A DNA stretch of 49,488 nt from Pseudomonadota bacterium. Lineage in GTDB: Bacteria; Pseudomonadota; Gammaproteobacteria; Burkholderiales; Burkholderiaceae_C. Numbering within the stretch: the stretch's first letter is position 1; each line of letters opens with the position of its first letter. The stretch covers positions 1 through 49,488 of the forward strand of contig JAEZLX010000154.1 in the NCBI GenBank assembly GCA_023415035.1, given 5' to 3'. The notes beneath the pieces were generated by a model. That model searched no databases. It saw only the letters and a list, made by a program, of their open reading frames with translations, and was not told where the DNA came from. This document shows positions 40,360 to 49,488 of this stretch, one piece after another. The translations under genes were made by a program, and so were the position numbers.

Positions 40360-41196
40360 TCAGGTGCGCGCCGCTGCCGCGATCTCGCGTTCGCGCTTGC
40401 GCGTGGCACGGGCCACCCACAGCGCGTAGGTCACGACGACCACCGTCACCGCCACGATGAGCAGCGTGGCCGCGGCGTAGATGGTGGGGTTGATGCCGCG
40501 CCGGGCATAGCCGAAGATCACCTGCGGCAGCGTGTTCACCCCGGGGCCTGAGAGAAATTCGGCAATCACCACGTCATCGAACGACAGCGTGAAGGCCAGC
40601 AGGAAGGCCGCCAGGATGGCCTGGAAGATGTTGGGCAGCGTGACCAGGAAAAAGACCTGGTGCGGTCGCGCGCCCAGGTCCATGGCCGCTTCCTCCAGGC
40701 TGCGGTTCATTTCCTGCAGGCGGCTCTGGATCACCACCACGCCATAGGCCATGCCCACCAGCGTATGGCCCAGGATGATGGTCAGCATGCCGCGATGCGG
40801 CCAGCCGAAGGCGTTCTGCGCGCCCACCGCCAGCAGCAGGAGCGACAGGCCGATCACGACCTCGGGCATCACCAGTGGCGCGTTGACCATGCCGGAAAAC
40901 ACCGTGCGACCGATGAACCGCTTGTAGCGCACCAGCACGAAGGCGGCAAAGGTCGCCAGCGTGGCCGAGAGCACGCCGGTGATGGCCGCCACCTTCAGCG
41001 ACAGCCAGAAGCCCTCGACGATCTTGGTGTCGCGCGTGAGCGCCTCATACCAGCGCAGCGAGAAACCCGTGAAGCGGGCGTCCTGGCGCGTGCTGTTGAA
41101 GCTGAACACGACCATGAACAGGAGCGGCGCGTACAGGAAAAGGTACACCGCCAGCATCCAGAACTTGCCGAAGTGCTTGCCGAGCATTGTCTTCAT
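40360..41196 (-). CDS. potI: Putrescine ABC transporter permease PotI
   Basis: The product is 278 aa with six membrane helices. PLLFMVVFSFN near the start and the cytoplasmic EAA loop EEAAMDLGARPHQVFFLVTLPNIFQAI (~residues 173-199) mark a PotC/PotI permease. The frame opens at ATG 41202, but GGAGG is 2 bases from that codon and 8 bases from ATG 41196, so I chose the latter. It pairs with PotH and is last of the transporter genes. Confidence 0.93.
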   Translation of the reverse strand: MKTMLGKHFGKFWMLAVYLFLYAPLLFMVVFSFNSTRQDARFTGFSLRWYEALTRDTKIVEGFWLSLKVAAITGVLSATLATFAAFVLVRYKRFIGRTVFSGMVNAPLVMPEVVIGLSLLLLAVGAQNAFGWPHRGMLTIILGHTLVGMAYGVVVIQSRLQEMNRSLEEAAMDLGARPHQVFFLVTLPNIFQAILAAFLLAFTLSFDDVVIAEFLSGPGVNTLPQVIFGYARRGINPTIYAAATLLIVAVTVVVVTYALWVARATRKREREIAAAART

Positions 41197-41211
41197 CGTC
41201 ATGTCCTCCGC

Positions 41212-42120
41212 TCACTTGTCCGTGTCGGTGTAGTGGTAGTACAGCGCCAGTGGCACGACGATCACCGCGATCATCACCACCGCCAGCGCGGTGGCCTTGG
41301 GCCAGTCGTTGGCGGTGAACATCTCGTCCCACACCACGCGGCCGATCATGTAGTTCTCGGGGCCACCCAGCAGCGAGGGGATCACGAACTCGCCCACGCA
41401 GGGGATGAACACCAGCATGAATCCCGCGATGATGCCGGCCTTGGACAGCGGCACCGTGATCAGCCAGAAGGCCTTGAAGGGCGTGGTGCCCAGGTCGTAG
41501 GCCGCCTCCAGCAGGCGGAAGTCCATCTTCACCAGGTTCGCGTACAGCGGCAGCACCATGAAGGGCAGATAGACGTAGGTCATGCCCACCAGCATGGAGA
41601 CGTTGGTGTAGAGCATCTGGACCGGCTCGGACGTCAGGCCCAGGAACATGAAGAAGCGGTTGAGCACGCCGTTGTCGGCCAGGATGCCCTTCCAGGCGTA
41701 CACGCGCAGCAGGAACGAGGTCCAGAATGGCAGCATCACCATCAGCAGCAGCGCCGGACGCACGCTGGCCGGCGAGCGCGCCAGGAAGTAGGCGAACGGA
41801 TAGCCGATCACCAGGCAGAAGATCGCCGTCAGCAGCGCGTAGCCGATGGAGCGCAGGTAGGCGTCCACGTACAGCGTGTGGAACAGCGGCGCGCCCTCCT
41901 CGGTGCGGAAGATCGAGAGGTAGTTCTCGTACTTGAGCTTGAGCAGGCCGGTGGTCGTGTCCCAGATGGGCTTGAACGGATGGATGTCCGAGCCCATGTC
42001 CACAAAGCTGATGTACAGCAGGATCAGGAAGGGCAGGAAGAAGAAGACCAGCAGCCAGACAAAGGGCACCCCGATGACGAAGCGCCGGCCGGGAACGGGA
42101 ATGGGAATGGGTGAAGCCAT
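41212..42120 (-). CDS. potH: Putrescine ABC transporter permease PotH
   Basis: The product is 302 aa with six membrane helices. VWLLVFFFLPFLILLYISF is TM1, and LEAAYDLGTTPFKAFWLITVPLSKAGIIAG (~residues 205-234) is the EAA loop that docks to the ATPase. The frame extends upstream, but AAGGAG stands 8 bases before the ATG at 42120, which is a normal PotB/PotH start. It forms the inner-membrane channel with PotI. Confidence 0.93.
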   Translation of the reverse strand: MASPIPIPVPGRRFVIGVPFVWLLVFFFLPFLILLYISFVDMGSDIHPFKPIWDTTTGLLKLKYENYLSIFRTEEGAPLFHTLYVDAYLRSIGYALLTAIFCLVIGYPFAYFLARSPASVRPALLLMVMLPFWTSFLLRVYAWKGILADNGVLNRFFMFLGLTSEPVQMLYTNVSMLVGMTYVYLPFMVLPLYANLVKMDFRLLEAAYDLGTTPFKAFWLITVPLSKAGIIAGFMLVFIPCVGEFVIPSLLGGPENYMIGRVVWDEMFTANDWPKATALAVVMIAVIVVPLALYYHYTDTDK

Positions 42121-42139
42121 GATGTCGCTCCTTCGGTGC

Positions 42140-43234
<1,095 letters not shown>

Positions 43235-43271
43235 AAGGGATCCCGTTTCGTGCTTGCTGCTTGTTGCGTCA

Positions 43272-43310
43272 ATAAAAAAGGGCTGTTCAACCCCGGGGAT
43301 TGAACAGCCC
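43272..43310 (-). terminator. Intrinsic terminator between potF and potG
   Basis: On the minus strand, GGGCTGTTCAA and TTGAACAGCCC form a perfect 11-bp stem around a TCCCCGGGG loop, followed by TTTTTTATTG. It lies 20 bp after the potF stop and 37 bp before the potG start. It should stop much of the transcription from upstream genes, so the binding protein would be made in excess over the transporter. Confidence 0.92.
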
Positions 43311-43329
43311 AGACTTCTGGCGTCGAGGC

Positions 43330-44508
43330 TCAGCGACCGCGCTTGAAGGCGTTGTAGGTGTCGTTGAGCACGCCGGAGATTTCGTTGGAGAAACCACCGG
43401 TGGGGATCAGGCGCGCGGTGTCCTCATCCGACAGGAAGATGGTCTTGTTGCCCTTGACCTCTTCGTTGATCAGCGGCAGCGCGGCCTTGTTGCCCGTGGG
43501 GTAGTTCATCTCGTTGGCCATGGCAGCGCCGTTTTCGGCGCGCAGGTAGAAGTCGATGAACGCGTGGGCGTTGTTCGGGTGCTTGGCATCCTTGGGGATG
43601 GCCATGGTGTCGATGAACACCAGACCGCCGGTGGACGGCAACAGCGGCACGATCTCGTCGGTGCCACCGGTTTCCTTCACGCGGTCGGCGGCGATGTTGA
43701 TGTCGCCCGACCAGCCGACGAAGGCGCAGCCCTTGCCGCTGGCGATGTCGTCGATCATGGTGCTGGAGAACAGACGCACGTCCTTGCGCACCTTGGCCAG
43801 CATCTCGCCCACGGCCTTGAAGTCCTCGGGGTTCTCGCTGTAGGCCGGCTTGCCGATGAAGTGCAGCGCCACGGGCAGGATCTCGCTGGGCGAATCCAGG
43901 TAGATGATGCCGCAGCTGCGCAGCTTGCTCGAATACTCGGGGTTGAAGACCAGCTCCCACGAGTTCTCGGGCAGGGGCGCGCCGCCCAGGGCCTTCTCGA
44001 CCTTCTGCTTGTTGATGCCGACGGTGGTGAAGCCCCAGCCCCAGGGGATGAAGTGCTTGTTGTCCGGATCGACGCCCGCGATCTTGGCCATGAACTCGGG
44101 ATCGAGGTTGGCGTAGTTCGGGATCTTGCTGCGGTCCAGTTCCTGGTACAGGCCGGCGTCGATGTGCTTCTTGCCGAAGCCGGCCGTGGGCACCACGATG
44201 TCGTAACCCGAGTTGCCGGCCACCAGTTTGGCGTGCAGCGCCTCGTTGTTCTCGAAGGTGTCGTAGTTGACCTTGATGCCCGTCTCCTTCTCGAAGTCGG
44301 ACAACATGTTCTCGGTGATGTAGTCGGGCCAGTTGTAGATGTTCAGGACCTTCTCGTCATCGAACACCGGACCGGCGGGCTTGGCCGCCTCGGCCGGTGC
44401 AGCCGCCACAGGCTCGGCCGGCGCAGCGGCGGGAGCGGGCTCTTCCTTCTTGCCGCAGGCGGCCAGCAGGACCGCCGAAATGGCCAGGGCCAGGACTTGC
44501 TTTTTCAT
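43330..44508 (-). CDS. potF: Putrescine-binding lipoprotein PotF
   Basis: The product is 392 aa. A lipobox (LLAAC, Cys18) predicts a lipoprotein, followed by an Ala/Pro/Glu-rich linker (residues 22-50). The PotD/PotF solute-binding domain opens with KVLNIYNWPDYITENMLSDFEKETGIKVNYDTFENNE, the classic polyamine-binding N-lobe. FVGWSGDINIAADR and GGLVFIDTMAIPKDAKHP are also conserved. E. coli PotF is a soluble periplasmic protein, so lipid anchoring is a difference. The frame extends 21 codons upstream of this ATG, but the signal sequence fixes the start. Confidence 0.93.
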   Translation of the reverse strand: MKKQVLALAISAVLLAACGKKEEPAPAAAPAEPVAAAPAEAAKPAGPVFDDEKVLNIYNWPDYITENMLSDFEKETGIKVNYDTFENNEALHAKLVAGNSGYDIVVPTAGFGKKHIDAGLYQELDRSKIPNYANLDPEFMAKIAGVDPDNKHFIPWGWGFTTVGINKQKVEKALGGAPLPENSWELVFNPEYSSKLRSCGIIYLDSPSEILPVALHFIGKPAYSENPEDFKAVGEMLAKVRKDVRLFSSTMIDDIASGKGCAFVGWSGDINIAADRVKETGGTDEIVPLLPSTGGLVFIDTMAIPKDAKHPNNAHAFIDFYLRAENGAAMANEMNYPTGNKAALPLINEEVKGNKTIFLSDEDTARLIPTGGFSNEISGVLNDTYNAFKRGR

Positions 44509-44652
44509 GTTGAAGCGAACTCCAGATAGGTGGGTGGACAACCGTCGGGGAGGCGGACGGCCAAACGGCACGCTAGCGCATCTCCGGCATCAGCAAAAAT
44601 CAGGCCAACCACGCCCCCTTGGCGGCGCGTGATGTGCTGCGCTCCATTCTAT

Positions 44653-46092
44653 TCAAGCCAGCATCCCGTTCGTGCGCAAATCGGACAGTGTGGCGTCCAG
44701 ACAGCGGCGAATCAGCGACACCATCTCGTCGATCTGTGACCGGGTCATCACCAGCGGCGGGGCGATGATCATGCGGTCGCCCACGGCGCGCATGATCAGC
44801 CCGTTGCGGAAGCAGTGGCCGCGACAGATCATGCCGACACCCAGATCCGGATCGAAGGCCTGGCGCTTCTCCTTGTTCTTGACCAGCATGAGCCCGGCGA
44901 CGAACCCGCAAGTCTCGGCCTCGCCCACCAGCGGGTGGTCCTTGAGCGCCTCGAACTGCTCGGCCAGGTAGGGCCCCACATCGGTGCGCACGCGCCCGGG
45001 CAGATCCTCGCGCACCATGAGGTCGAGGTTGGCCAGCGCCACCGCGCAGGCCACCGGGTGGCCGCTGTAGGTGTAGCCGTGGTTGAACTCGCCGCCCTTT
45101 TCGATCAGCACGCTGGCCACGCGGTCGCCCACCATGACGCCGCCCAGCGGGATGTAGCCGCTGGTCACGCCCTTGGCGAAGGTGACTAGGTCGGGGCGCA
45201 TGCCGAACTTCTCGTAGGCGAACCAGTGGCCCAGGCGGCCGAAAGCGCAGATCACCTCGTCACTGATGAGCAGGATGCCGTACTTGTCGACGATGCGCTG
45301 GATCTCGGGCCAGTAGGTCTCGGGCGGGATGATCACGCCGCCGGCACCCTGCACCGGCTCGCCGATGAAGGCGGCCACCTTGTCGGGGCCAAGCTCCAAG
45401 ATCTTCTCTTCCAGCCAGCGCGCCGCACGCAGGCCGAATGCCTCGCGGCTCTCGCCGCCATGCCCGTGCTCCCAGTAGTAGGGCTGGTCGATGTGCACGA
45501 TGCCGGGGATGGGCAGGTCGCCCTGCGCGTGCATCCCGTCCATGCCGCCGAGCGAGGCGCCGGCCATGGTGCTGCCGTGGTAGGCGTTGCGCCGGCTGAT
45601 GATGACCTTGCGCTGGGGCTGGCCCATCAGGTCCCAGTAGCGGCGCACCAGGCGAACGTTGGTGTCGTTGCTCTCGCTGCCGCTGGAGCTGAAGAACACG
45701 TGCTCGAAGCGGCGGTCGCCGGCCGCCGGCGCGAGCGAGGCGAGCCTGTCGGCCAGCTTCACCGCCGGCACGTTGGTGGTCTGGAAGAAGCTGTTGTAGT
45801 ACGGCAGCGTCATCAGCTGCTGGTAGGCGGCGTCGGCCAGCTCCTTGCGCCCGTAGCCGGCGTTGACGCACCACAGGCCGCTCATCGCGTCCAGGATCTT
45901 GTGGCCTTCCGAATCCCAGACGTAGATGCCCTCGCCGTGCGTGATCACGCGCGCGCCGATCGACGCCAGGTCGGCGTGGTCGGTGAAGGGGTGGATGTAG
46001 TGGGCGCTGTCCAGCGCCTGGATGGCGCGGGTGTCGTGGCGCTGCTCGCGCTGCACCAGCGCCGGCGGGGGAATCAGGGGGGATGTGCTCAT
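44653..46092 (-). CDS. spuC: Putrescine aminotransferase SpuC-like
   Basis: The product is 479 aa, class-III PLP-dependent. ALDSAHYIHPFTDHADL, YNSFFQTTNVPAVKLADRL, GSESNDTNVRLVRRYW, GEPVQGAGGVIIPPETYWPEIQ, ISDEVICAFGRLGHWFAYE and the PLP lysine in TFAKGVTSGYIPLGG match the SpuC group, which transfers the amino group of putrescine (or diaminopropane) to pyruvate. No Shine-Dalgarno is apparent. It lies 27 bp after the puuA stop and 144 bp before potF, in the putrescine operon. Confidence 0.9.
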   Translation of the reverse strand: MSTSPLIPPPALVQREQRHDTRAIQALDSAHYIHPFTDHADLASIGARVITHGEGIYVWDSEGHKILDAMSGLWCVNAGYGRKELADAAYQQLMTLPYYNSFFQTTNVPAVKLADRLASLAPAAGDRRFEHVFFSSSGSESNDTNVRLVRRYWDLMGQPQRKVIISRRNAYHGSTMAGASLGGMDGMHAQGDLPIPGIVHIDQPYYWEHGHGGESREAFGLRAARWLEEKILELGPDKVAAFIGEPVQGAGGVIIPPETYWPEIQRIVDKYGILLISDEVICAFGRLGHWFAYEKFGMRPDLVTFAKGVTSGYIPLGGVMVGDRVASVLIEKGGEFNHGYTYSGHPVACAVALANLDLMVREDLPGRVRTDVGPYLAEQFEALKDHPLVGEAETCGFVAGLMLVKNKEKRQAFDPDLGVGMICRGHCFRNGLIMRAVGDRMIIAPPLVMTRSQIDEMVSLIRRCLDATLSDLRTNGMLA

Positions 46093-46119
46093 GGTGGTGT
46101 CGTGTGGTGAAGCCGGAGG

Positions 46120-47481
46120 TCAGACGTGCAGCAGCAGGTGTTCGCGCTCCCATGGCGAGATCACCTTCATGAACTCCTCGAACTCCAGCTCCTTGATCTC
46201 GGTGTAGATGGTGACGAATTCCTTGCCCAGCACGTCGTGCAGGTCGGTCTCGCGCCGCAGCCAGTCCAGAGCCTCGCCCAGGCTGCGCGGCAGCGCATAG
46301 GGCGAGAGGTAGGCATCGCCCCGCATTTCCGGCTTGGGCTTGATCTTGTTTTTCATGCCCAGCCAGCCGCAGGCCAGCGTCATGGCCATGGCCACGTAGG
46401 GATTGGCGTCGGCACCGATGACGCGGTTCTCGATGCGGCGCGCCTCGGGCGAGGCAATCGGTGAGCGGATGCCCACGGTGCGGTTGTCATAGCCCCATTC
46501 GATGTTGATCGGCGCGGCCGTGTGGCGCGACAGGCGCCGGTAGCTGTTGACGTAGGGCGCCGCCAGCGCCATGGCCGCCGGGATGTAGCGCTGTAGGCCG
46601 CCGATGTAATGGAAGAAGGCCTCCGAGGGCGAGCCGTCCTCGTTGCTGAAGATGTTGCGGCCGCTGGCCTTTTCCACCACGCTCTGGTGCATGTGCATGG
46701 CGCTGCCGGGCTCGCCCGCGATGGGCTTGGCCATGAAGGTGGCGTACATGTCGTGGCGCAGCGCGGCCTCGCGCACCGTGCGCTTGAAGAAGAACACCTC
46801 GTCGGCCAGCTGCAGCGGATGGTCGTGGAAGAAGTTGATCTCCATCTGGCCCGCGCCGATCTCGTGGATCAGCGTGTCCACGTTCAGCTGCATCTTGTCG
46901 CTGTAGTCGTAGATGTCCTCGAACAGCGGGTCGAACTCGTTGACCGCGTCGATGCTGTAGGCCTGGCGCGAGGTTTCGGCACGACCGCTGCGGCCCACGG
47001 GCGGACGCAGCAGGGTGTTGGGATCGGTGTTGCGCGCCGTGAGGTAGAACTCCAGCTCGGGTGCGATCACCGGCTCCCAGCCCTCGGCCTCGTACAGGTC
47101 GCAGATGCGGCGCAGCACGCTGCGCGGCGCGTAGGGCACCAGCTTGCCGTTGCGGTCGAAGCAGTCATGGATGACCTGCGCGGTCGGGTCCGTGGCCCAG
47201 GGCACGATGCGCACCGTGGACGGGTCGGGCCGCAGCTGCATGTCGCGGTCGGTGGGCTCGACGACGTCGTAGTAGGGGCCGCTGGGCGGCTGCTCGCCGG
47301 TCACGCTCATCGCCACGATGGCGTGCGGCAGCCGCATGCCGCGGTCCTCGGTGAACTTCTCGCGCGGCAGGATCTTGCCTCGCGCCACGCCGGTCAGGTC
47401 GGGGACGAGGCATTCCACCTCGGTCACCCGATGCTCGTTGAGCCATTGCTCGAGATCGTTGAATGTTCTGGGGCTGCTCAT
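46120..47481 (-). CDS. puuA: Gamma-glutamylputrescine synthetase (glutamine-synthetase family)
   Basis: The product is 453 aa. The glutamine-synthetase fold is shown by the beta-grasp N-terminus (VECLVPDLTGVARGKILPREKF), VIAPELEFYL, EIGAGQMEINFFHDHPLQLADE and MHMHQSV (ATP and metal sites). Short length, lack of the GlnA adenylylation-loop tyrosine region as I can read it, and the flanking puuD/spuC/pot genes indicate PuuA/SpuI activity: ATP-dependent ligation of glutamate to putrescine. AAGGAA precedes the ATG. It is 69 bp downstream of puuD. Confidence 0.9.
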   Translation of the reverse strand: MSSPRTFNDLEQWLNEHRVTEVECLVPDLTGVARGKILPREKFTEDRGMRLPHAIVAMSVTGEQPPSGPYYDVVEPTDRDMQLRPDPSTVRIVPWATDPTAQVIHDCFDRNGKLVPYAPRSVLRRICDLYEAEGWEPVIAPELEFYLTARNTDPNTLLRPPVGRSGRAETSRQAYSIDAVNEFDPLFEDIYDYSDKMQLNVDTLIHEIGAGQMEINFFHDHPLQLADEVFFFKRTVREAALRHDMYATFMAKPIAGEPGSAMHMHQSVVEKASGRNIFSNEDGSPSEAFFHYIGGLQRYIPAAMALAAPYVNSYRRLSRHTAAPINIEWGYDNRTVGIRSPIASPEARRIENRVIGADANPYVAMAMTLACGWLGMKNKIKPKPEMRGDAYLSPYALPRSLGEALDWLRRETDLHDVLGKEFVTIYTEIKELEFEEFMKVISPWEREHLLLHV

Positions 47482-47549
47482 GAGCCGGTTCCTTCACTTC
47501 TGTTCGGGGATCTGCGGAAAGAAAGTGTGTGGTTGCCAGCACAGGATAC

Positions 47550-48350
47550 CTAACCCGGTCTGTGACGCGCCAGATCGGCTGCGCGCAGGCGCAGACTGCG
47601 GCGCTGCCGGCAGGCCTTGCCGAAGGCATCGAAGATGGCGGCGTAGAAAGGCGTTTCCCAGCAACGCCACTCGGGGTGGAACTGCACGGCGTAGGCGAAG
47701 GTGCGCGCGCCGCGCACCGCCACCGCCTCCACCAGACCGTCCGGTGCATGGCCCAGGGCCTCCAGGCCATCGGCCAGGCGATGGATGCCCTGGCCGTGCA
47801 GCGAGTTGACCATGGCCTGCGGCGCGCCTGCCCATTCCTCGAACACGCTGCCGGGCGCGAAGCGCACCTCGTGGCGTGGCGCGTACTGTTCGTCGACGGA
47901 CAGCCCCGGCGGCTCGCGGTGGTCCATGAAGCCTGGCACGTCGTGCACGCGCTGGTGCAGCGTGCCGCCGAGCGCGACGTTCATTTCCTGAAAGCCCCGG
48001 CAGATGCCCAGCAGCGGAACGCCTTCGTGCAGGCAGGCCTTGATCAGCGCCAGGGTGAGCGAGTCGCGCGCCGGATCGAGCATCAGGCCGGGGTCGGCCA
48101 GCTCCTCATTGAAGTGCGAAGGGTGGATGTTGGAGGGCGAGCCGGTGAGCATCACCCCGTCCACCAGCGACAGCAACTCTGGAATCTGCCCGTTGTCGGC
48201 GAGCGGGAACATGACGGGCTGGGCCTGCGCGCCCACCCTGACGGCCCGCGCGTACTTGTCACCCAGCAGAAGAAATGGCATCTGGTGCCCGTGATCGCCG
48301 AGCAGGCGGTGATCGGCAGGCAGCCAGACCATGCACGGTGGCATTTCCAT
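47550..48350 (-). CDS. puuD: Gamma-glutamyl-gamma-aminobutyrate hydrolase
   Basis: The product is 266 aa, a class-I glutamine-amidotransferase-fold peptidase (C26). Nucleophile C117 (LGICRGFQEMNVALGG), H225 and E227 (VQFHPEW) make the triad. It hydrolyses gamma-glutamyl-GABA to glutamate and GABA in the cytoplasm. GGAG lies 8 bases before ATG 48350; the frame runs 34 codons further upstream, but that stretch is the divergent promoter. First gene of the minus-strand putrescine operon. Confidence 0.92.
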   Translation of the reverse strand: MEMPPCMVWLPADHRLLGDHGHQMPFLLLGDKYARAVRVGAQAQPVMFPLADNGQIPELLSLVDGVMLTGSPSNIHPSHFNEELADPGLMLDPARDSLTLALIKACLHEGVPLLGICRGFQEMNVALGGTLHQRVHDVPGFMDHREPPGLSVDEQYAPRHEVRFAPGSVFEEWAGAPQAMVNSLHGQGIHRLADGLEALGHAPDGLVEAVAVRGARTFAYAVQFHPEWRCWETPFYAAIFDAFGKACRQRRSLRLRAADLARHRPG

Positions 48351-48404
48351 GGTGTCTCCAGTTGACCCATTCTGATCGGGAAATTGGCCCACAATCGGAG
48401 CCAG

Positions 48405-48427
48405 TTGGCACGACCTGATGGTGCCAA
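48405..48427. promoter_or_regulatory. Inverted repeat in puuD-mocR divergent promoter
   Basis: TTGGCAC (48405-48411) and GTGCCAA (48421-48427) are perfect 7-bp arms with a 9-bp spacer. A direct TTGGC copy lies at 48384-48388. The site is 24 bp before the regulator ATG and 55 bp before puuD. MocR-type regulators often bind repeats in a divergent promoter, so this is the likely operator. Confidence 0.6.
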
Positions 48428-48450
48428 TCCGGATTCTCTTCCTCCTGACC

Positions 48451-49488
48451 ATGCTCTCGGAATTCCTGCTTGCCGAAATGCACCGGCTCGGTGCGCGCGA
48501 TGCCCTGCCGCTGCACCGCCAGCTCTACGAAGCCTTGCGCCGCGCGGTGCTCGACGGCAAGCTGGCCACGGGCGAGCGCCTGCCCTCGAGCCGGGATCTG
48601 GCGCACGACCTGCAACTGTCCCGCAACACCGTTGTCGCCGCGATCAACCAGCTCACGGTCGAGGGCTATCTGCTCAGCCGCGTGGGCAGCGGCACCTACG
48701 TGAGCGACAACGTGCCCAGCGGCGCCCACCGCCGCTCGCGCCAGCAAGTCCACAGCGCGCCGGCCCAGCTGTCCCAGCGTGGCCAGGCCCTGGCCACGCG
48801 CTTTCTCGCCAGCGAGCTGGAGGTGCAGCCCTTCACACCCGGCATCGCCGACTTCAGCGCCTTTCCGCTGGCGCTGTGGCAGCGCCTGCAGCACAAGTAC
48901 TGGCGCATGGCCCACCCGGACATGCTGGACTACAACAGCTCCGGCGGCTACGGCCCGCTGCGCCGGGCGATCGCCGACTACCTGCGCGTGTTCCGCAGCG
49001 TCCGCCTGGACGCGGACCAGGTGATCGTGACCACCGGCACCCAGCAGTCGCTGGAGCTGTGCGCGCGCCTGCTGGCCGATCATGGCGACACCGTGTGGGT
49101 GGAGGACCCGGTCTACTGGGGCGCTGCCAAGGGCTTCACCGCCACCGGCCTGCGGCTGCATCCGATCGACGTGGACGACGAAGGCATCCGGCCGACACCG
49201 GGCGACGACGCGCAGCCACCGCGCCTGATCTACGTCACGCCCTCGCACCAGTACCCGGCCGGCCCGGTGATGTCCCTGCCCCGGCGCCAGCAGCTGCTGC
49301 AGATTGCCCGCGCGCACGGCGCCTGGATCCTGGAGGACGACTACGACAGCGAATTCCGCTTCAGCGGACCGCCCGTCTCCAGCCTGGAGGGTCTGGACGA
49401 CGACGGCCGCGTGCTCTACATGGGCACCATCTCCAAGGTGCTGTACCCCGGCATCAAGCTGGGCTACCTGGTGGTGCCCCCGCCGCAG
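48451..49488 (+). CDS. MocR/PdxR-type GntR-aminotransferase regulator (partial)
   Basis: The gene is open to the window end (346 codons, no stop); about 120-150 residues are missing. An N-terminal GntR winged helix (residues ~18-88: ALPLHRQLYEALRRAVLDGKL, ERLPSSRDLAHDLQLSRNTVVAAINQLTVEGYLLSRVGSGTYV) is followed by a linker (~90-125) and a class-I aminotransferase-like domain with GYGPLRRAIADYL, WILEDDYDSEFRF and the PLP lysine in ISKVLYPGIKLGYLV. MocR proteins sense PLP with an amine. Divergence from puuD suggests it controls the putrescine operon, with a PLP-putrescine or PLP-GABA signal, which is inference. Confidence 0.93.
   Translation, partial: MLSEFLLAEMHRLGARDALPLHRQLYEALRRAVLDGKLATGERLPSSRDLAHDLQLSRNTVVAAINQLTVEGYLLSRVGSGTYVSDNVPSGAHRRSRQQVHSAPAQLSQRGQALATRFLASELEVQPFTPGIADFSAFPLALWQRLQHKYWRMAHPDMLDYNSSGGYGPLRRAIADYLRVFRSVRLDADQVIVTTGTQQSLELCARLLADHGDTVWVEDPVYWGAAKGFTATGLRLHPIDVDDEGIRPTPGDDAQPPRLIYVTPSHQYPAGPVMSLPRRQQLLQIARAHGAWILEDDYDSEFRFSGPPVSSLEGLDDDGRVLYMGTISKVLYPGIKLGYLVVPPPQ

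Noticed and set aside
38402..40429. 675-codon plus-strand open frame opposite puuC
   Set aside because: Antisense to a full-length aldehyde dehydrogenase; composition is that of a shadow frame.

Overview
The window is high-GC, densely coded bacterial chromosome with no rRNA, tRNA, IS element, phage gene or CRISPR array visible. Gene content (PilU, BoxB, TRAP transporters, DUF2789, a mnmG-rsmG-lysE-parA-hydrolase-parB block carrying parS sites) points to a betaproteobacterium of the order Burkholderiales. An Alcaligenaceae-like member (Bordetella/Achromobacter relatives) is my best guess; this is inference from gene order and families, not a database result. The mnmG/rsmG/parAB block with three parS-type sites suggests the window lies close to the chromosomal replication origin, although no convincing oriC was found. 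No gene-free stretch exceeds 300 bases; the longest gap is 25650-25910, in which I recognise nothing beyond the ribosome-binding site of the next gene.

Left part (1-11.1 kb): a small membrane protein; a LysR regulator followed by two universal stress proteins flanking a metallophosphoesterase; an ArgP-type regulator divergent from a DadA-like D-amino-acid dehydrogenase; an M14 carboxypeptidase; a divergent alpha/beta-hydrolase and flavin-reductase pair; a DUF2789 protein; an EamA transporter and an amidase.

Catabolic part (11.1-20.4 kb): acetoacetyl-CoA synthetase is divergent from a tightly overlapping tetR-dctP-dctQ-dctM-SMP30-cyclase run followed by fumarylacetoacetase. Two imperfect palindromes 21 bp apart lie between the divergent genes and look like TetR operators. 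Fumarylacetoacetase releases acetoacetate and acetoacetyl-CoA synthetase activates it, so the cluster makes biochemical sense as one regulon, but the imported substrate is unknown.

Middle (20.5-29.4 kb): an NCS2 uracil permease, PilU, an isolated BoxB benzoyl-CoA epoxidase with TGCA-type sites in its promoter, a cobalamin adenosyltransferase coupled to a small exported protein, an EF-hand protein, a GlcD/DLD-type FAD oxidase, and two lipoproteins (Sel1-repeat and CsgG-like).

Origin-like block (29.5-37.2 kb): mnmG, rsmG, a LysE transporter, parA, an RBBP9-type hydrolase and parB form one minus-strand operon; divergent from it are an NADPH-dependent FMN reductase and a cysteine-cluster protein, followed by a convergent kinase-fold protein lacking the usual catalytic Asp.

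Right part (37.3 kb to end): a complete putrescine uptake and breakdown cluster on the minus strand (puuD-puuA-spuC-potF-potG-potH-potI-puuC-gabT), divergent from a MocR-type regulator cut by the window end. No puuB oxidase is present, and a strong terminator separates the binding protein from the ABC transporter genes.
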